This document shows positions 1-8,348 of a stretch of DNA of 64,000 bases, in pieces; positions within the stretch are counted from its first letter, which is position 1; each line of letters starts with the position of its first letter. Location: positions 36,069 to 100,068 of the forward strand of contig CAXXLC010000006.1 in NCBI GenBank assembly GCA_963677345.2. The letters run 5' to 3'. The stretch comes from Saccharicrinis sp963677345 (GTDB taxonomy: Bacteria > Bacteroidota > Bacteroidia > Bacteroidales > Marinilabiliaceae). A model generated the notes under the pieces. The model ran no database searches and was not told where the DNA came from. It saw nothing but the letters and a program-made list of their open reading frames with translations. The translations under genes and the position numbers were made by a program.

Positions 1-132
1 CAGGCACTCGCCATCGTACAAACTCATATCAAAACCATTGAGCACAGGATTTCCTGATAGTTCTTTGCGTAGTTGTACTACCTCAATGATCTTTTGTTGA
101 CCGTTTTTTTTATGTGTTTCGTCCGATAGCAT
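1..132 (-). CDS. mlaF: Phospholipid ABC transporter ATP-binding protein, MlaF-like (N-terminal part only)
   Basis: The minus strand reads from an ATG at 132 off the left edge of the window, and only about 44 residues are visible. After a short variable leader they contain I-E-V-V-Q-L-R-K-E-L followed by V-L-N-G-F-D-M-S-L, the first strand and turn of an ABC nucleotide-binding domain. Walker A lies outside the window. The assignment rests mainly on position: it directly follows the MlaE-type permease on the same strand with a 16-bp gap, the usual order in Mla lipid transport operons. MlaF would energise lipid movement between the membranes. Confidence 0.7.
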   Translation of the reverse strand, partial: MLSDETHKKNGQQKIIEVVQLRKELSGNPVLNGFDMSLYDGECL

Positions 133-148
133 TATTTGTATTTAAATT

Positions 149-976
149 TTACAACTCATAAAATATATCAGCTACGAGTACGGCTAAAAAGTCGATGAAA
201 AATAACAGCATGGATGTAATTACTACCGCCGAATTAGCGGCCAATCCAACACCTGCCGTGCCCCGTTGGGCATTATAGCCCTTATAGCACCCTATTACAC
301 CAATAGCAAACCCAAAGAAAAAAGATTTAATAATGGAAGGCAATAAATCGCCGTATGACAGGTAATCAAATACAAGATTAAAAAACAGGGTAAAAGAAAC
401 AGATCCCTTAATGTTTTCTACTATAAATGATCCTGTTAGTCCAACGGTATCTCCCAAAACAACTAATATGGGTAATGTTATTGTTGTGGCCAAAATACGT
501 GTTACCACCAGATATTTAAATGGGTTGGTTCCGGATACTTCCATAGCGTCTATCTGTTCGGTAACGCGCATTGAACCCAATTCGGCACCAATTCCTGAGC
601 CTACTTTTCCGGCGCAAATAAGTGCTGTAATAACCGGGCCTATTTCGCGTACAATCGAAATTCCTACCATACTCGGCATGAGAGAAACGGCACCAAAATC
701 AACCAGAGTGGGGCGTGTTTGAAGTGTTAGCACCATTCCCATAATTAAACTGGTGGTGGCAACCAGAGGTAATGATTTATAGCCTACCATGTAGCATTGT
801 TTCACAAACTCCTGAAACTCCACCGGGCGACTTACTACCTCTTTAAAAAAGCGGCCGGTAAAATAGGAAACATCCCCAACTGTAATGAAAAAACGCTTCA
901 CCTGTTCTATTATGTATGACTGGTAGTTCATAAGTTTTTTATACTGATGTTTTTGTTGTGTATTAAAAGGTAACAT
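149..976 (-). CDS. mlaE: MlaE/YrbE-family lipid ABC transporter permease
   Basis: This is an inner-membrane permease of the MlaE family, which with MlaF and an MCE-domain protein moves phospholipid between inner and outer membrane. It has the family length (275 aa) and the signature stretch R-E-I-G-P-V-I-T-A-L near residue 112, followed by a glycine-rich helix (GKVGSGIGAELGSM) and the E-Q-I-D-A-M-E-V coupling motif. Several hydrophobic segments follow to the C terminus. The called start gives a 15-residue polar leader; a second ATG (M-N-Y-Q-S) at residue 16 is also possible. It precedes mlaF in transcription. The family is clear; the transported lipid is inferred from homologues. Confidence 0.93.
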   Translation of the reverse strand: MLPFNTQQKHQYKKLMNYQSYIIEQVKRFFITVGDVSYFTGRFFKEVVSRPVEFQEFVKQCYMVGYKSLPLVATTSLIMGMVLTLQTRPTLVDFGAVSLMPSMVGISIVREIGPVITALICAGKVGSGIGAELGSMRVTEQIDAMEVSGTNPFKYLVVTRILATTITLPILVVLGDTVGLTGSFIVENIKGSVSFTLFFNLVFDYLSYGDLLPSIIKSFFFGFAIGVIGCYKGYNAQRGTAGVGLAANSAVVITSMLLFFIDFLAVLVADIFYEL

Positions 977-1034
977 TATTTAAAAACAAAATCCAGTTAT
1001 TGTACCATTGAAGTTAGGTTTGATTGGTATGGCG

Positions 1035-1109
1035 GAGAGCTAAGAGCTAAGAGTATAGAGCTAAGGGCAAAGAGCTAAGAGCTAAGGGCAAAGAGCTAAG
1101 GGGTGAGGG
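1035..1109. repeat. Low-complexity GAGCTAAG-type short repeats
   Basis: The unit AGAGCTAAG recurs about six times with small variants (GAGCTAAGG, GTATAGAGCTAAGGGC) between mlaE and katG. No reading frame or hairpin comes out of it. It looks like simple-sequence expansion in the spacer. Confidence 0.7.
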
Positions 1110-1168
1110 CATAGTGCAGAGAGGTGAGATGGATTGATGCAATATCTTTTGCAAACTGACAAATTATT

Positions 1169-1227
1169 AATACCAATCAATGTTTGAAAGTATAACTTCC
1201 TGTTTTTTTCAAACTATGATTGGTATT
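1169..1227 (-). terminator. Inverted repeat, probable katG terminator
   Basis: Two 21-base arms (1169-1189 and 1207-1227) are complementary except at two adjacent positions, with a 17-base loop. They lie 13 bp beyond the katG stop codon, where a transcript terminator is expected. On the minus strand the stem is not followed by a long U run, so this may be a 3' stabilising hairpin rather than a strict intrinsic terminator. Confidence 0.55.
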
Positions 1228-1240
1228 AAATATTTTTGTT

Positions 1241-3448
1241 TTACGCTAAATCAAAACGGTCAAGGTTCATAACCTTATTCCAGGCAGCTACAAAGTCATT
1301 TATAAATTTCTCCTTTGCATCCGAACTACCGTAAACTTCTGCTAATGCCCTTAATTCAGAATTAGAGCCAAACACAAGATCGGCTCTAGTGGCAGTCCAC
1401 TTAACCTTTCCTGTTTTGCGGTCTCTGCCATCAAAGCATTCTTTTGCCTCGTCTTTTGGCATCCAGGCCACACTCATATCAAGCAAGTTTACAAAGAAAT
1501 CATTGGTTAGTATTTCGGGAGTTTCAGTGAATACACCGTGTGTTGAGCCATCATAGTTAGTATTCAGCACCCGTAAACCTCCAATAAGAACGGTCATTTC
1601 AGGGGAGGTCAGTGTTAGCAATTGTGCTTTATCCACTAACATATCTTCGGTAGACATGGAATATTTCTTTTTAAGATAGTTACGGAAGCCATCGGCAATA
1701 GGCTCCATTACTGCAAAAGAGTTAATGTCGGTTTGTTCTTCTGTAGCATCCATCCGACCAGCGGAAAAAGGAACAATAATTTCAATTCCGGCATCTTTGG
1801 CTGCTTTTTCGATAGCTGCACATCCTGCTAAAACAATTACATCGGCCAGAGATACTTTTTTATTGCCTGATTGAGCGTTGTTGAATTCTTCCTGAATGCG
1901 CTCTAACTCATTCAATACTATGCTTAATTGTTCTGGATTATTGGCTTCCCAGTCTTTTTGCGGAGCTAATCGGATTCTTGCACCATTTGCGCCACCTCGT
2001 TTATCGGAGCCACGGAATGTTGAAGCAGAAGCCCATGCAGTGGATACGAGCTGCGAAACGGTTAACCCCGAGCTTAAAACTTTTGATTTTAATTCAGTAA
2101 CATCTTTATTATCTATTAAAGTATGGTCAACAGCAGGAACAGGATCTTGCCATATTAAATCTTCTGAAGGTACTTCTGGTCCAAGGTAAAGAGCTTTGGG
2201 ACCCATGTCGCGGTGTGTTAGTTTAAACCATGCCCGGGCAAAGGCATCAGCAAATTCAAGTGGATGTTCATAAAACCGCCTCGAAATTTTTTCATATTCA
2301 GGATCGAAACGCAATGAAAGGTCGGTAGTAAGCATGGTAGGGCGGTGCTTTTTCCGGGGGTCTTGAGCATATGGCATTTGACCCTCTGTATCTTTGGCTA
2401 CCCATTGATGGGCTCCGGCAGGACTTTTGGTTAATTCCCATTCAAATTCAAACAGATTTTTAAAGAAATAGTAACTCCATTTTACCGGAGTTTGTGTCCA
2501 GGTAACTTCTAAACCACTGGTAATAGTGTCGTCGCCATTACCTTTACCAAAAGAGCTATGCCAACCCAGGCCTTGTGCTTCCATAACTGCAGCTTCCGGC
2601 TCTGCTCCAACATGAGCAGCATCTCCTGCACCATGACATTTTCCAAAGGTATGACCACCTGCTATTAAAGCAACCGTTTCTTCATCGTTCATTGCCATAC
2701 GGGCAAATGTTTCGCGAATATCTTTTGCTGCCAGTTTGGGGTCTGGATTACCTCCCGGGCCTTCCGGATTTACATAAATAAGCCCCATTTGGATGGCAGC
2801 CAGGGGGGTGTCCATCTTCTCTAAATCCAAATCCCGTTTGTCATTCTCCAACCATTCTGTTTCAGAACCCCAATAAACATCCTCTTCCGGCTCCCAAACA
2901 TCGGCACGACCTCCTGCAAATCCAAATGTTTTGAATCCCATAGATTCTAAAGCCACATTTCCGGCAAGAATCATTAAGTCGGCCCAGGATATTTTTTTGC
3001 CATATTTTTGTTTGATAGGCCATAACAACCTTCGGGCTTTGTCAAGGTTAGCATTATCAGGCCAACTGTTTAAAGGGGCAAAGCGTTGTTGTCCGGCTCC
3101 GGCACCGCCGCGTCCGTCCCCGGTGCGGTATGTACCTGCACTATGCCAGGCCATACGAATAAAAAGAGGCCCATAATGACCAAAATCGGCTGGCCACCAG
3201 TCTTGAGAGTCAGTCATTAAATTATGAAGGTCATCTTTTATGCCTTTATAATCGAGACTTTTAAATTCCTTTGCGTAATCAAAATCTTCTCCCATTGGGT
3301 TTGATAATGAGGAGTGTTGACGAAGGATGTTTAGTTTCAATTGGTTTGGCCACCAATCACGGTTTCTTGTCCCACCGCCTCCATGGCTATGTTTCCCTGT
3401 AGCTCCTGTAACAGGACATTTACTAACATTTTCTGAATGATTTTCCAT
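1241..3448 (-). CDS. katG: Catalase-peroxidase KatG
   Basis: This bifunctional haem enzyme decomposes hydrogen peroxide and also acts as a peroxidase. The 735-aa length is normal for the two-domain family. The distal triad is visible as R98, W101 and H102 in RMAWHSAGTYR. Y225 (GLIYVNPEG) and M251 (ARMAMND) are present, so the Met-Tyr-Trp crosslink needed for catalase activity can form. The proximal haem ligand is H266 in GGHTFGK. The C-terminal half repeats the fold without haem ligands, as usual. The start ATG at 3448 gives the typical His/Gly-rich leader with C-P-V-T-G. It is a single-gene unit with a hairpin just downstream. No frameshift or missing key residue is seen. Confidence 0.98.
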   Translation of the reverse strand: MENHSENVSKCPVTGATGKHSHGGGGTRNRDWWPNQLKLNILRQHSSLSNPMGEDFDYAKEFKSLDYKGIKDDLHNLMTDSQDWWPADFGHYGPLFIRMAWHSAGTYRTGDGRGGAGAGQQRFAPLNSWPDNANLDKARRLLWPIKQKYGKKISWADLMILAGNVALESMGFKTFGFAGGRADVWEPEEDVYWGSETEWLENDKRDLDLEKMDTPLAAIQMGLIYVNPEGPGGNPDPKLAAKDIRETFARMAMNDEETVALIAGGHTFGKCHGAGDAAHVGAEPEAAVMEAQGLGWHSSFGKGNGDDTITSGLEVTWTQTPVKWSYYFFKNLFEFEWELTKSPAGAHQWVAKDTEGQMPYAQDPRKKHRPTMLTTDLSLRFDPEYEKISRRFYEHPLEFADAFARAWFKLTHRDMGPKALYLGPEVPSEDLIWQDPVPAVDHTLIDNKDVTELKSKVLSSGLTVSQLVSTAWASASTFRGSDKRGGANGARIRLAPQKDWEANNPEQLSIVLNELERIQEEFNNAQSGNKKVSLADVIVLAGCAAIEKAAKDAGIEIIVPFSAGRMDATEEQTDINSFAVMEPIADGFRNYLKKKYSMSTEDMLVDKAQLLTLTSPEMTVLIGGLRVLNTNYDGSTHGVFTETPEILTNDFFVNLLDMSVAWMPKDEAKECFDGRDRKTGKVKWTATRADLVFGSNSELRALAEVYGSSDAKEKFINDFVAAWNKVMNLDRFDLA

Positions 3449-3990
3449 GACTTTGCTGATTTATTATTTGATTTAAATTACTTCAATGGTAAAAAAGTGA
3501 CAAACCCTACTTGAGAAAGGCTCTTTTTTGCATGACAGATAAAATTACAAAAATCAAATCTTTAAGTCAATAAGTTTTATAACCAGGGAGGAGTATCCCG
3601 CCAACGGAGCTACTCTTTATGCACATCATTGTGGTATGGGGGTATAGCATCAAAAGGAAAGCCTGAAGCTTATGATTAATGTATCTGACTTGCAGCCAGA
3701 ATGGACATTATGCTTAAAATTTTGGGACGATGCCCTTGGGTGTTCGGAAAGAGATTTACGATAAAAACCTAAACATCACGGGAATCAATCTTCCCCGGGT
3801 AGGGGGAAGACTGATTCCCGTAACGTACAACACTTTACTAATATTAAACCTCTTTCCGAACACAAAAGAACGATGTTCCAAGTTGCGATATGTAAGGCCT
3901 TCAGTCCTTTAGGGCGGATTATCAAAAAAAGCAGAACTCCAAAACAGGAATTCTACCTTACATAGACCTTTACTAACTTTATACTACAAG
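3449..3990. other. Gene-free spacer with a nested palindromic element (3741-3862)
   Basis: No gene is supported here. The inner inverted repeat has 19-base arms at 3778-3796 and 3803-3821 with one mismatch. An outer pair, TGTTCGGAAAGAG at 3741-3753 and its exact complement at 3850-3862, encloses it. The 122-bp nested palindrome resembles a small non-coding mobile or REP-like element. A 60-codon open frame across it (3730-3912) is a by-product of the repeat. The part next to katG probably holds the katG promoter, but I could not recognise a defined box. Confidence 0.55.
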
Positions 3991-4104
3991 CTGTAAATCA
4001 CTTTCAACTTTAAACTCACTGCTGTAAATCACTTTAAACTTTCAACTTTAAACTTCGAACTCAATGCTGTAAATCACTTTAAACTTTCAACATTGAACTT
4101 TTAA
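3991..4104. repeat. CTGTAAATCACTTT repeat cluster, left copy
   Basis: The 14-base unit CTGTAAATCACTTT occurs at 3991, 4022 and 4067, each followed by AACTTT/CAACTT-rich filler. The same unit with the same filler recurs at 7090 and 7135, and an inverted 12-base part occurs at 5896-5907. The two clusters bracket the decayed minus-strand gene group at 4110-6911. Confidence 0.75.
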
Positions 4105-4109
4105 CTTAT

Positions 4110-5309
4110 CTACAAGTCCCCGGTACTGGCTTTTTTGAAATAGGTTAAGAGACTGTTGGGGGAAATGGTTCCTGAATTGTTTTGTTTTCGCACCTTTACA
4201 AATTTTGAAAGCACCTCTACAATGGGTATCGTATCAGAGTTCCCTTTTATACTTATGCAACCATTAGCTATTAAGGCATGCATCTTTTTAACAAAATCTT
4301 TTGGATTTTGTGTCCATTCAATAAATTTGCCACAAGGAGAACCCTCCTTAGTTTCTTCTTTATATTCGAGTAGTTTGTCGTAAATTAATTGAAGCTGTTT
4401 AATCGCATCAGGTTTGTGATGTTTATTTTTTAGTTGTGCTTTATGCAATGATTTAATCAAAGCTTTAATATACTTTACCTCCTTGGTAATATGCATATCT
4501 TCCTTTGCTTTAAGCATATTGATGCAGTTGATATAATCCCGGGTTAAACCAGGATCAGGATTAACGCACATTGTTTCGGTAAGCATTTGCTTTAAAATAT
4601 TCCAGGTATTGTCATTCAAATCAGGTTTTGTACCGTTCAACTGATTGCTCAGGGAATTGATTCTTTGGAGTATTCCGGTTCTGTGCTCTTCTTCTTCCTG
4701 ATTTAAAGTTGGAGTATTAAAAGTGTTTAAAATGTTTTGAATAGGAATAACAATATCCTGCGACATCTTTGTATTACTAGTGAGATTTTCAAGCGTATTG
4801 ATTTCATTTAAAAAGATGCTTTTTTCTCGTTGATACATTATAGAATAGAACCATTTGCTTTTCGGTAATTGACTTAAGGTTTCTCTAATCCTCCTGGGGT
4901 GCCCATTAAATATGGGCAACATTTGTAATACAGACAGGCTTTTACATTTATCAATAAAACCATTAAATAGGTTGTTGGCTTTTAAAAGTATTCCTGAAAT
5001 CATCATGTAAAAATCTAAATCCTGAAGGAATATTTTATTCTCATCAGCGTTTAGGTTGCACGGAATATTCCACGGGGTTTCGTCTAATCGCCTTTTTACA
5101 GAATATAAGTTAGAGATGTACATGCAGATATTGGTGCTTTTCATCTTTAATTGTGCTATCTTATTCAGGTACTTCTCAAGCAAGCTTTCCATTTTGTTAT
5201 ATAGATCTTTGCAGTCGAGCAATGGCTTATTATTAAAAATGTTATTTTTCCATTTAAAGGATTTTCTAATAATAATACTATCTGTTATTGTGTGTATTGA
5301 GGTAAGCAT
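4110..5309 (-). CDS. Hypothetical 399-aa protein of a mobile remnant
   Basis: I do not recognise this protein. It is charged and mostly helical by composition, with no signal peptide, no membrane segment and no recognised catalytic motif. The last 70 residues (F-I-E-W-T-Q-N-P then a helix, and S-P-N-S-L-L-T-Y-F-K-K) faintly recall the C-terminal part of RteC-like regulators from Bacteroides conjugative elements, too weakly for a call. It is the last gene of a minus-strand series running from 6911 to 4110 that includes two frame-broken genes, so the series is probably a prophage or transposon remnant. This gene itself is uninterrupted. Confidence 0.5.
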   Translation of the reverse strand: MLTSIHTITDSIIIRKSFKWKNNIFNNKPLLDCKDLYNKMESLLEKYLNKIAQLKMKSTNICMYISNLYSVKRRLDETPWNIPCNLNADENKIFLQDLDFYMMISGILLKANNLFNGFIDKCKSLSVLQMLPIFNGHPRRIRETLSQLPKSKWFYSIMYQREKSIFLNEINTLENLTSNTKMSQDIVIPIQNILNTFNTPTLNQEEEEHRTGILQRINSLSNQLNGTKPDLNDNTWNILKQMLTETMCVNPDPGLTRDYINCINMLKAKEDMHITKEVKYIKALIKSLHKAQLKNKHHKPDAIKQLQLIYDKLLEYKEETKEGSPCGKFIEWTQNPKDFVKKMHALIANGCISIKGNSDTIPIVEVLSKFVKVRKQNNSGTISPNSLLTYFKKASTGDL

Positions 5310-5459
5310 AGTAGTAAATTTTATCTGGTTAATAATCTATAGTTAAATTAATGATTTGATCCCGGTATTCAAAAATTTTAACTGAACATTAACTTTTTTA
5401 GGAGTAGTTGGAATTGAGTGTGTTAAATAAACCAACAACTAATAGCTAACAACTAACAA

Positions 5460-5784
5460 CTAAAAACTAATACCTATCATTCCATTACCAATACCCGTTT
5501 GTGCCCATTCGTAAGGGGTATCAAAGCTTGTTAAACCGTCGCAGATAAATTGTTTCTTAACTATGTTACGTGTTAAACATTGATTTTCATCTGCCCATAC
5601 ATAATCAATGGCGCAGATATGCCGGTAGTCTTCATGGTTATATAAAAGGATATGTCCGGTTACCACTAAAATCCGTATTGTTTTTTTCGTATATAACGTG
5701 GATTTCGTGATTGCCTGATTATAGTTGTTTGTAACATGGGATGATTTCAGGCTCTATTGTTGGAATTAAGAATATAAGTTTCAT
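5460..5784 (-). pseudogene. Small conserved-looking protein (~108 aa) split by a frameshift
   Basis: Reading from the ATG at 5784 gives MKLIFLIPTIEPEIIPCYKQL and then a stop. The next frame continues without a break as N-Y-N-Q-A-I-T-K-S-T and runs to the stop at 5460 with a Cys- and aromatic-rich sequence (HEDYRHICAIDYVWADENQC). A one-base change near 5720-5730 would join the two halves into one protein of about 108 residues. The visible C-terminal ORF would otherwise need a GTG start at 5666. The function is unknown. It sits downstream of the broken DUF6266 gene and probably belongs to the same remnant. Confidence 0.5.
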
Positions 5785-5811
5785 AGTGGAATTGTTTTAG
5801 TAGTTAGTTAT

Positions 5812-5853
5812 GGAACGGTTCTATATGTGCAATATGTGATATAGAACCGTTCC
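5812..5853. repeat. Perfect 15-bp inverted repeat
   Basis: The arm GGAACGGTTCTATAT (5812-5826) is exactly complementary to 5839-5853, with a 12-base loop. It lies between the broken DUF6266 gene and the small broken gene downstream on the minus strand. It could be an operator or an RNA hairpin; no U run follows it on either strand. Confidence 0.6.
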
Positions 5854-5974
5854 TTAGAATTCAATTTAGCTCCTGGTATAAAGTTGGAAATTTGGAAGTG
5901 ATTTACAACGAGGAGAAACAAGATGTTAATCGCTTCATGCTTCCAACTTCATATCCTTAGTAAACTGTAAATAA

Positions 5975-6624
5975 TCATTCATCATCCGGTATTACAACCG
6001 TACCAACGTGTATACTATTGCTTACCCGCTTTGAGTCGTCCATGGCAGCGAATGCCAGGTAACAATGGACTTCGGTTCCGGGAGGGGCATCTGGCAGATA
6101 CATACTGGCAGTACCTTCAGAACGTATACTTTCGCAAATGGAATACTCCGGATAATACCCTTCGGCTATGGCTACCATGATAACCCCGTTGTTGGCAAAC
6201 AGATCATTGTTAGAGGGCTTTGTATCTCCAGTTAAAAACAACTTCTTCACCATTAATTTCAACACTTGGTCTGTTAGCTACTTGTAATGGTCCTACAGCT
6301 AAAACCAGATTTTCAAGGTTAACCTTACAATTAGGATATTCGCCTTCAATGGTATATTTCATTAACTCCGACATGGCTTGCATTATAGGGTGACTTTAAG
6401 TTGTCCTGATTTTGAAAACCCAATTGTATCACCGGATACAGTGGTTGTAAAAACTTGGTAGCAAGTCTGAATTTTGCTCTGTGTGCCAGTTGTTTTTCAC
6501 TGGCTTTATGATTACTAAAATCTGGTAGCGATTTCATAACAGAAATACCTTTCCATTGACTACCTACTGTGTTTCCTACTTTTCCTGTGAATCTTCCATT
6601 GATTCCTTTTTTATATGTTCCCAT
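5975..6624 (-). pseudogene. DUF6266-family protein, broken by two frameshifts
   Basis: Three minus-strand frames together give one recognisable protein. The first part starts at 6624 (MGTYKKGINGRFTGKVGN, then V-G-S-Q-W-K-G and the F-L-Q-P-L-Y-P-V segment), typical of the DUF6266 N terminus in Bacteroidota. Near 6375 the frame changes and continues as E-G-E-Y-P-N-C-K-V-N-L-E-N-L-V-L-A. Near 6215 it changes again to G-D-T-K-P-S-N-N-D-L-F-A-N-N and runs to the stop at 5975. The full length, about 215 aa, is as expected for the family. The function is unknown. It starts 2 bp after the stop of the small membrane protein gene upstream. Confidence 0.75.
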
Positions 6625-6626
6625 GA

Positions 6627-6911
6627 CTATTTATTTTTTTTGTTTTTAACCTTAAATATGTTTTTCACAATGTTGCCTTTTGTTTTAGGCGACGTAACTT
6701 CTTTATTTTTATTGGATGTTTTTTCAACCTTATTGCGTTGCATCCATTTTGAAATTACGGTTGTAAGAACTCCTGCTAGCAGGGTGATCGCAGACCGGAT
6801 AATCATTGTTTGAGGATCTGCATCCTGGGCCGAGAAGATTTGAGCATCTGCTGCTTCCATCACTCCTAAAGTACCCAGTGAACCGATGGCGAAATTTTTA
6901 AGTTCATGCAT
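6627..6911 (-). CDS. Small single-pass membrane protein (94 aa)
   Basis: The protein has one hydrophobic segment, about residues 38-56 (I-I-R-S-A-I-T-L-L-A-G-V-L-T-T-V-I-S), followed by a strongly basic tail rich in lysine and asparagine. The family is not recognised. A small membrane protein beside a DUF6266 gene and a lysin fragment fits a phage-type module, and a holin-like role is possible but unproven. It is the first gene of the minus-strand group, and the spacer upstream of 6911 would hold its promoter. Confidence 0.55.
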   Translation of the reverse strand: MHELKNFAIGSLGTLGVMEAADAQIFSAQDADPQTMIIRSAITLLAGVLTTVISKWMQRNKVEKTSNKNKEVTSPKTKGNIVKNIFKVKNKKNK

Positions 6912-7089
6912 CTTTCTGTTTTTGTAACCTCCCTTAAAATTGATCAGGTTTTAAAAGAGGTTGGGTTAAACATATATCGGCCGAATTTTTAGTTAACTAG
7001 TTATTTGTCAATGGTCATTAGTCAACAGTCATTAAACTATAAAGCTGAATCCTACCGCACCATAACCATTAATAATACTTCTTTACAAG

Positions 7090-7175
7090 CTGTAAATCAC
7101 TTTCAACTTTGAACTTTTAACTTTCAACTCACTGCTGTAAATCACTTTCAACTTTGAACTTTTAACTTTCAACTA
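7090..7175. repeat. CTGTAAATCACTTT repeat cluster, right copy
   Basis: Two copies of the unit seen at 3991-4104 occur here, at 7090 and 7135, in the same orientation and with the same CAACTTTGAACTTTTAAC filler. The cluster closes the interval that holds the decayed minus-strand genes. Confidence 0.75.
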
Positions 7176-7678
7176 ATTTGTATAGTGCTAAAGTAGCGTG
7201 CAGAGTAATGCAAAAAAATTACTGTAATTTTACAGTAACTTTTTTCGCTTATAACGTATTGTTAATGAGGTAGAATGATTTTTGGGTAGAATCGGGTTTG
7301 AGCCGAAAAGGTGTAAAAAAGGGCCGATATTCACGAAAATCGCTAAAAACGACAAAAATATTCATCAAAATCGCGTTTTTGGCCAAAAATATTCACGGTT
7401 TTGGTGTTTTTAGGCCTTTTTTATGTATTTCTTTGCTATGGCTTTTGCATTTCTATGCTATGGCTTTGCTATTTCTATGCATAGTCATTGCTAATCCTAT
7501 GCATGTTTATTGCTATTTCTTTGTATTGTGGTTGTATTGTGGTTGTGTTGACTATGCACATTCTTTGCTTCGGCATTGCTTCTAAGGAACCGAAGAAATA
7601 CCATAAAACAGGCATAGTAAAACCATAGTAAGTACGACGTCATATGCTTGGTATACCATAGGAGGGGAAAAGGGAGTG
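7176..7678. other. Gene-free stretch with TTTCTATGC-type low-complexity repeats
   Basis: No gene is supported. From about 7310 to 7400, AAAATATTCA and AAATCG words recur. From 7431 to 7578 the words TTTCTATGC, CTATGGC and TTTGCTA are shuffled and repeated many times. The open frame at 7298-7585 encodes only the biased product of these repeats and lacks codon-use signs of a gene. This is probably decaying or expanding spacer DNA. Confidence 0.5.
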
Positions 7679-7954
7679 TAAAATATTTTTGACTGGTGTG
7701 TAAATAGTGGTTACTGGGGTAGCTGTGGAGTTCAAAAAGTATTGAATCGTTTTTTTGAATATGACCTTAAATTGGATGGCATTATAGGGAAGAATACGGT
7801 TAAAGCGATTAATTCTAGTCCTTCGGAATCATTATTTAATGCAATTAAATCAGCTCGCATCCACTATTATAATACCATTGCTCAGAAAGGTCAGAATCAT
7901 AAGTTTTTGAAAGGTTGGCTTAGGAGGATTGATGCAATAAATTACAACTTTTAA
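7679..7954 (+). pseudogene. C-terminal fragment of a GH108-type N-acetylmuramidase (phage lysin)
   Basis: An open frame without its own start begins just after a stop at 7676-7678. It reads N-I-F-D-W-C-V-N-S-G and G-V-Q-K-V-L-N, then LKLDGIIGKNTVKAIN, and ends with SLFNAIKSARIHYY and K-F-L-K-G-W-L-R-R. This is the peptidoglycan-binding end of the GH108 lysin family. The N-terminal catalytic part with its glutamate is missing, so the piece is a dead remnant of a phage-type lytic enzyme. An ATG at 7742 gives a 70-aa ORF, but the homology begins before it. Confidence 0.7.
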
Positions 7955-8348
7955 CCACTATTGTTATTTAGATTAAATCACTATTGGTTTCTTAATCATT
8001 AAAATCTAAACATTAATCAGCTAGATATGGCTATTTCATCAATATATGAGAACCTATATATTGAAATTGATAATTATTTCCAAGAAGTTTGTTTTTAGAT
8101 TTTAGCCTGAATTCAAATTAACTATTGTTGAAAATATTTAAATATTTATCCAACTTCTTATAGTTCAAATTTGGCGTTAAAGAGACAAGCTGTATAATAA
8201 CTTCTTTGTATGACTTAACAGTAAATGGAACTATGACATAACTATCAAAACCGAAAGTTGAAGAGCAGAATTGATTCATAAGCTAAAATAATAAATACTA
8301 ATTATACCCAGAGAGTTAAGATATTCTCGCAATATGCTTATATAGTCA
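7955..8348. other. AT-rich spacer ahead of the zinc-ribbon operon
   Basis: No reading frame, repeat or RNA gene is visible here. The promoter of the plus-strand operon starting at 8349 must lie in this stretch, but no TTTG/TAnnTTTG pair with proper spacing stands out. Confidence 0.4.

Noticed and set aside
1035..1109. CRISPR array
   Set aside because: The unit is a short, irregular simple repeat without spacers of constant length; no CRISPR array is visible anywhere in the window.
3730..3912. 60-codon ORF
   Set aside because: It spans the nested palindrome and reflects the repeat; no start signal or protein-like sequence.
7298..7585. 95-codon ORF rich in Leu, Cys and Tyr
   Set aside because: It encodes only the TTTCTATGC-type low-complexity DNA; no ribosome site and no family.
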